Below are positions 57,011 through 64,000 of a stretch of 64,000 bases of DNA, one piece after another (positions within the stretch are counted from its first letter, which is position 1; each line of letters starts with the position of its first letter). The position numbers and the translations under genes are program-made. The notes under the pieces are model-generated. The model saw only the letters and a list, made by a program, of their open reading frames with translations. It did not search any database and had not been told where the DNA came from. This DNA is from Euglena gracilis (lineage: Eukaryota; Euglenida; Euglenophyceae; Euglenales), in assembly GCA_039621445.1 (NCBI GenBank), contig CP154954.1, positions 16,770,589 through 16,834,588 of the forward strand, given 5' to 3'.

Positions 57011-58202
57011 GGTCTGCGCACTTGCTTGCGCACAGCTGCTTTGTCACGCCGTTTATCAATGGCGTCAGTTCATGGGTGCCAAAGCCCAATCCTTGAAGGA
57101 CATGTTTATCTTTGGCGGCACGAATTGCCCAACCAAATTTTGCGTTTTTTTGACGTTTTTTGGCTGTTTTGAAAACCCCCTAAAAGGGCACAAAATTCTG
57201 GGTTGAGAGGGGTGTGTTGCAGCTTTGGGCCAAAATTTTCTGGAAGTGGTTTTGCGCGGTAATCCGCTTAAACGATTTGCGATTGTGTGTGAACTGAGTG
57301 AGTTGGGGGTGCACTAGAAATGTTTGAAATGGCTGGGAAAACACCGACTTTGAATGGGTGTGACACGGGGCTGTGTGTCAGTGGTTTATGTTAATAACGG
57401 TATTTGAGAAACAAATGAATATTGCAAGCGTACGCGGATAACCGTGTATATTGAAACAAGAGGTGTCAGACGACGGAGTTAAACGTTTAGGCGGATATCC
57501 GTGCAGAATAAACTTGTACGCGTATATTACCGCCTAAACGAGAAAACAAAGCATGGTACACGGATTACCGCCTAACATAACACAAACAGTTGATGACTGG
57601 TAGGAGGGAATCCGCCTGCTGTATATGTATAAGTGGGGAGTGTATGGCGAACTGGTGTAGGCGGGAATCCGTCTGGGAGTAAAGAAGAAACAATGGTGGT
57701 GTCCTGGTGGTGTTGATCTCACCCCCCCCCCCGTGAGACTGGCATAGGCCAGGTGCTGGGGTCTGCTGGGGTCTCTGGAATGGGGGACAGTAACATCACG
57801 GCCAATGGTAGCTGGGGAACTCCCTGACGACGTGGGCAAGTGCCACCTGACGATATCCTGCCCTCCCCAACGCACTTGGATAGAAAAAGGTTCCTGTCCA
57901 AAAACGACCCAAAAACAAAAAAAAGAGAAGAAGTGACTGACTTATGAAACTCTGCACTCGCAGCATCCGGTATGAGCCAAAACCCACAAAATCTTTCCCC
58001 CCAACAACAATTTTGTTTTAGGCGGTTAACCGCCTGACCATTTCCACAATAATTTCAAAACACCATTGAGGAGTTGGCATGGGGTTGGGTGGGGACCAAG
58101 AGACGACGTGGGCAGTTATCCGCTAAAAACAAAATACAGAGTGCCCGCTCAGGAGGCCAACGGCTGACTTGTCACACTTGAGCACTGAGGCCTGGTCTCC
58201 TT

Positions 58203-58589
58203 TTACGAGTTCGGATGGAAACGGGGTTTGCACAAACAAAATATATGAGATGGAGGGGGGGGGGGCATACCAGCTGTGAGGTCAGAGAAGTCAGGCGGGA
58301 AACCGCCTGGCCGGGTTAAGGGTGGGTGGGAAGAAAAAGCAAAGCATTTGTGGACGATGGGGTGGGGGTGGAAGATGGAAACCGCCCTAGAAATGAACTC
58401 TGCTGGTTTGTTTGCAAAGTATTGCCAGTCACAGGCGTGAAACTTTGCAGAGTACACGGACGACAGACTTTGTTGCCAGGCTGCCAGGCAGTTTGCAACT
58501 GAATGGTGTCTGGCATGTTGTGGTGAGTTTGAGGGGCGGAGGTTTATGGAAACCAGGGAGAGGAGATTGCACCAGCAGGGTTTAACCAA
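58203..58589 (-). CDS. hypothetical ORF, 128 codons
   Basis: ATG-to-stop minus frame of ordinary composition (for example SVYSAKFHACDWQYFANKPA), no recognised domain. It contains the AGGCGGGAAACCGCCT palindrome at 58,293, so if it is a real exon the palindrome is within coding sequence. Confidence 0.18.
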   Translation of the reverse strand: MVKPCWCNLLSLVSINLRPSNSPQHARHHSVANCLAAWQQSLSSVYSAKFHACDWQYFANKPAEFISRAVSIFHPHPIVHKCFAFSSHPPLTRPGGFPPDFSDLTAGMPPPPPSHIFCLCKPRFHPNS

Positions 58590-58950
58590 ACGAGGAGAGA
58601 CGGCCAGCCCTTAAACTTGGGCACTCAGCGCAGGGGTGGTTTCCAAAAGGACCGGACACATTTGTGCTGAGGCTGATTACATGGATGGAAGCCAAATGCA
58701 CCGGTCAAACATCAACGCGGCATTGGTTGAGAACGACCGCCTTCTGGTTTACCCCCCCTTCCACGGGTTTCTAACTGTGGAGACCACGGTTGCCTCCTCC
58801 GGAGGCATGTTGCCGGACCCGAAGGAGGAAGAGCCAGAAAAAAAGAGGTGCTTTGGGCATTTTGTCTGAAATTCAGCAAAAACTGCAGCTTTTCAAAGGA
58901 AAAATGTTGTAAAGCTCCTTCAAAAAACAATTACAATGGCCTTGTATTTT

Positions 58951-59388
58951 TCAGAACTTGGAGGACTCCTTCCAAAAAACCCACAAAATTTTTTGATTGC
59001 TGCCACCAACTGCTGAAACAGGCGTTTCTCCGTCCATATCTTGAATCACTTCTTCGTCAGCATTCCACAAACCATGATTTTGGACCACAAACGCCGTTGG
59101 GTTCCAAGTGGAGGGCCCTGGGACGGGCTTTTGTTCCTCCTGAGAAATCAACCTCAGCATTTTGGCTGTTTTTCGGGGACAAGTAACAAAATATCACCTC
59201 CACCGCAGTTCACCCGGCCCGGCAACTGACATATGTGTTCCACTGCTCTCCCTGCACACGACACCTTCACCGCTAGCCAGGGGGAACATTACCGCCTCCT
59301 CATTGGAGAGGAGGGTGTCCACCTCCTGCTCAAATGCCAGGCGGGTTTCCGCCTGCTCGGGTGCTTGCTGTCCCGCCGCAGCAGCCAC
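58951..59388 (-). CDS. possible exons, hypothetical, opposed by a plus ORF
   Basis: Minus frame 59,388-59,194 reads AETRLAFEQEVDTLLSNEEA... and 59,160-58,951 reads WNPTAFVVQNHGLWNADEEV.... Between them an AG|GTGATA...AACAG interval of 32 bp could only be a very short intron and would put the second piece in another frame. On the plus strand 59,233-59,580 is an open 115-codon ATG frame. Strand undecided. Confidence 0.17.
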
Positions 59389-60039
59389 AGCTTCCTTTCA
59401 ACCTGTCCCGCCCAACTTTCAAACATTGTGCCGCCGACACCGACCACCGACGCAGACACTTCGGGACCAAAAAAAAAACAGACACAACCCATCACAACAG
59501 CAACAAGCTCCACGCAGGTTTCCGCCCAAACCTCATCTGGGCGGAAGCCCGCGCAAAATAAAAATGAAGTAGGCGGATAACCGCCCACTGCTACCATTCA
59601 CCAAAGTCTCAAAATCACCTCCCTCTCCCCCAAATTTGTTCATTAACAACTTCACATGATGACCCACTTCTGGAGGTTTCAGCGCGTTCCCACTTGCTGC
59701 TCCCATATGTCATCCACAAACTAGAACGCTTCTCATTTCCAAACCCTTCTGCGCGGGTTTCCGCCTAAAGATCTCCAACTCACCCATATCAATCATTTGC
59801 CGTGTGTGACACCCCACCCCGACACAGCACCATCCACCACACAAAATGAAAATCCAACACGCCCACTCATTCTGGTCAGCTGTGCATGAAGCTTTCTAAC
59901 GTTTCATGCATTGATGTGCACGGAGATCCGCCTGAAAAGGGTCTTACAAAAACTTCCCAAAAAAGTTTTGTTCTGTTTCCGCACCGCCTCAAACAAAATT
60001 TTTAAGCATCTCCAGGGGGGGGAAATGCGCTGGATGGCC

Positions 60040-60540
60040 CTCGGAAAAAATGCGCAAAAATGCGCAAAAAAAATGCGCAAAAAATGCGCTGAGTTTGTGA
60101 CATTCCTAAGGGAAAAAGGACTTAGACAAATTTCCAACAGTAAACCCAAAATTAAACCAAAATCACCAAAAAGAGCTGAAATGAAGGCATTTTGGCCAAA
60201 AAAGTGCGAAAATGGGTTCGTTGGTTACAGAAATGGGTCAGTTGAACGTGGGCAAAATTCGGTGAGCATGTGATTTGGGTGGAAAATGTGCAAAAATGGC
60301 AAAATGTGCAAAATTGGGCAAAAAAAGGCGCAAAAAAGGCGCAAAATTGAAAATGTGCAAAATTGGGCAAAAAATGCGCAAAAAAAGGCGCAAAAAAATG
60401 GACAATGTGCATGCAAAAATGGGGGGGAAATTTGCAAAAAAATGCACAAAAAAATGCGCAAAAATGCGCAAAAATGCGCATTTTTGAAAAATTGACAAAA
60501 ATGCGCAAAAAATGCGCAAAAATGCGAAAAAATGCGAAAC
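60040..60540. repeat. ATGCGCAAAA low-complexity tract
   Basis: Dense ATGCGCAAAAATGCGCAAAA units, mixed with GTGCAAAATTGGGC. Confidence 0.85.
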
Positions 60541-60779
60541 GCATATGGACTTATTTTTCTAAAAGCTGCTATTCCTTCTGGATGTTTGTACATGTTGTGC
60601 ATGAAGATTGTGATAACGGCCAAAAGTCTCCCAAAAGCTGGGCAAAATGGCCAACGGTGACTAAAAAATGGCAAAAGCGGCCAAAGAATGCCAAGAAAGT
60701 GGCCAAAGTGGCTGAATTTAGCCAAAGACAGTTGGGGAATAATGATGGTTGTTGGACGAGGGGTGGGGGGGTTCAGAAT

Positions 60780-61445
60780 TCATCACTAGTTTTCCCCTGG
60801 AAGGCATCGAATATGGGAAGCCTTCTCCCCGCAGTTCTGCTTCTGCAGTTCTGCTACCAAATGCTTCCAGCAAACGAACCCCCCAATATCGGAGAAGCCA
60901 CCCTCCCTGGCATTCTCGGCCAAAGTTGACTTGAGCATTGCCTGCTTTTGGCGTCAGGGAGCCCAGGCTGCTGGGGTGCAAACCTGCCCCGTCGATTCCA
61001 ACAGCTCCCCGACTGGGTTGTAGACCCCCCCCCGTATCAACGGCATATCCCTGGAACGTTGTTGGGCTGTGCTTCCGGGGAGGGGGGGGGTTAGGTATCG
61101 CGTTGCGCTGCAGGCATGCGACTTCGGAGGACAGGGCTGCGGCCCAGTGCACAGCGGATTTCGGCCCGCCGGGAGCTGACTGGGCGGCGGGCCTGTCGGC
61201 GCCACTCGCCCGCCCATCCCTGCGCCATGCCATTGGATGTGGGGACATGCAAGGTTGCTGGTGTGTCCCCACCCCCCGACTGCTTTTTTGTTCTGTTGAC
61301 TTGGGGAAGCCCTCAACCCCTTTTGGCAAGGCGATTCTTGGTCTCCTCTTGTCTTTTTGGGGGGGGCTTGCATTTTTGCCTAAACTTGTCCATCGTACCT
61401 CCTCAAGGAGTGCCTGCCACCAAATACCTATGAAATGACTGGGAG
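60780..61445 (-). repeat. inverted paralogue of 31.4-32.9 kb without elements G/H
   Basis: Shared blocks with 31,410-31,640 (ATGTGGGGACATGCAA, CGCCCGCC-ATCCCTG, ACCAAA-ACCT-TGA-ATGACTGGG) and with 32,500-32,860 (GCAGCCCTGTCCTCC, GCCTGCAGCG, CTAACCCCCC). Where the 31-32 kb copy has elements G and H this copy has only GGGCCGAAATCCGC. Confidence 0.7.
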
Positions 61446-61460
61446 TGACCGACATGACTG

Positions 61461-62833
<1,373 letters not shown>

Positions 62834-63281
62834 AGGCAGAGAGGCAGGCAGAAACAGGTAGAGGTGTTTGTTAACGAACAGTTAAGAGATTAGTGTTAAT
62901 GCAAATGAACAAATGCCTGGGGGGTATCAACGAAAAATTCAGGCTTTTCAGGAAGGTCACACCCTCTTTTGACCCCCCCTCCCAAAGTTCCCTCTTCCCC
63001 TCCCTACGGAGTTGTAGAGCCGCACTGATACTCCCCTTACACCTCAGTGGGGTACTGCTGTGCCATATGTCCACCCCCTCCCCCCGACGCGCGGCTCATT
63101 TCAGAGGCAGTCCTGTTGTGGGCCTTGTTATACGATATCCTCTCCTGCAGAGCAGAGAACGGCGGGTGGGCAACCCAGCACGCCATTGGGCTCTCCTGCC
63201 CTGAAGCCAGACTTGACTGGGAGCAGTCTATGGAATGGTGGCAGCACTAGCGCTAGCCACCCACAATTCCTTCTGCACCCG

Positions 63282-63380
63282 CACGCACGCACGTATGCAC
63301 GCACGCACGCACGCACACACGCACGCACGCACGTACGCACGCACGTACGCACGCACACATGCATGCACACACACACACAT
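63282..63380. repeat. (ACGC)n / (CA)n microsatellite
   Basis: GCACGCACGCACGTATGCAC-type units followed by CACACACACACA. A similar array starts each copy of the 3.9-kb duplication (14,889 and 18,821). Confidence 0.95.
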
Positions 63381-64000
63381 TTGGTTTTGCCAGACCCCCT
63401 CCCCCCTGGGAGCACCCCAAGGTAGGGTTCAATATAAGCAATATAAGGAGGGTGTATGGGTTCAGGTGGGGGGTGCCCCCCCCCTTGGATTTGAGTGGGG
63501 GTCCAGATCCCCCCATCTTCCAAGGGAGGTTCAGACTGAATGCGGGGAGGGGGGCACCGGGGACCCCCTTAAAAGATCAAAATTTTCCATCCAGTGCTTT
63601 GCGCCATTTTTTTTTTGCATTTCTGCAGGGGTAAATTGATATCTGCAATTTTTCCACAATTTCCGATTTTTTCCGAATTTTTTTTCGCATTTTTTTCCCT
63701 TTCTGCAGTTTTTCCGTATAAATCTAAAATGGCAAAATGAGTTTCGGTAACGTACAAGGAACCCTGGTGTTCTTTTCGTTATTTTGTTGCAAATTTGCCA
63801 ATTTTTAAAAATTTTGTCAAAAATTGGCAATTTCTGGCCTTTTAGATCTCTGCCCAATTTTTGCTGGAAATAATTCCCACAGAAAAAACATCATATCTTC
63901 GACCAGATTTTTTCCAAAGGCGCACAGTTTTTGGGGGTGCGGTGCTGCTACTGCCGGGCAAAAAAACTCCAGGAAATGATGACCTTTTTTTTGGCATCCT
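63381..64000. other. no gene seen
   Basis: G-run/C-run words around 63,400-63,570, then T-rich and A-rich low-complexity sequence to the window end. Confidence 0.5.

Larger units (their letters stand above)
57253..59936. repeat. cluster of AGGCGG-N4-CCGCCT palindromes
   Basis: Best copies: 57,489 (ATAT centre), 57,602 and 57,659 (GAAT), 58,020 (TTAA), 58,293 (GAAA), 59,339 (GTTT), 59,571 (ATAA), 59,751 (GTTT). At least eight half or degenerate copies (57,254, 57,433, 57,524, 57,563, 58,108, 58,377, 59,515, 59,920) fall in the same 2.7 kb. None seen elsewhere in the window. Confidence 0.8.

Overview
The window looks like gene-poor, repeat-rich nuclear DNA of a eukaryote, most likely a protist or alga with a large genome; nothing in it identifies the species. 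Reasons: no compact bacterial-style gene array or operon, long tri- and tetranucleotide microsatellites, homopolymer A, T, G and C tracts every few hundred bases, interstitial TTAGGG/TTTAGGG-like patches, spliceosomal-type GT...AG signals beside short open segments, and many short inverted-repeat elements. I recognise no protein family with confidence. The long open frames at 15.2-15.8, 19.1-19.8 and 61.4-62.9 kb are translations of microsatellites. The other coding calls are short, hypothetical and low-confidence, and several change frame along their length, as decayed genes or homopolymer indels would.

Layout. 0-3 kb: a possible exon at the window edge, a mobile element with a perfect 8-bp target duplication (865-1173) and a proline-rich, frame-broken gene-like stretch with a weak SET-domain-like motif. 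3-14.9 kb: low-complexity DNA, several dispersed repeat families and three more inverted-repeat elements, one nested in another. 14,885-22,615: a direct tandem duplication of a 3.9-kb unit carrying unstable CAG/TTG/CTG arrays. 22.6-31 kb: mostly unannotatable sequence with one decayed gene-like locus flanked by identical GCGCAATTGCGC palindromes. 31-33 kb: two adjacent GC-rich elements inserted in a segment whose inverted paralogue at 60.7-61.45 kb lacks them. 33-42.8 kb: sparse, with hairpins, a 160-bp triple tandem and another element. 42.8-46 kb: two elements, a cluster of GCGCANNTGCGC palindromes and the best candidate spliced exons. 46-55 kb: a 1.2-kb element with a second one nested inside, AACCTTAAAAA arrays and low-complexity GGCC/T-run DNA. 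55-60.5 kb: dense clusters of two short palindrome families. 61.4-62.85 kb: a compound CAAN microsatellite.

Main result. At least nine elements share 14-24-bp terminal inverted repeats beginning CAGG and usually reaching TTAAG, with 8-bp target duplications (seven exact, two 7/8), G-run/C-run blocks, and in most cases a central GGCGCC-type stem-loop. This fits non-autonomous hAT-like transposons (MITEs); no transposase is visible. The second result is a set of 18 GCGCANNTGCGC palindromes with conserved arms and variable centre, next to a second arm-conserved, centre-variable family (AGGCGG-N4-CCGCCT). How these parts cooperate cannot be said from sequence alone.
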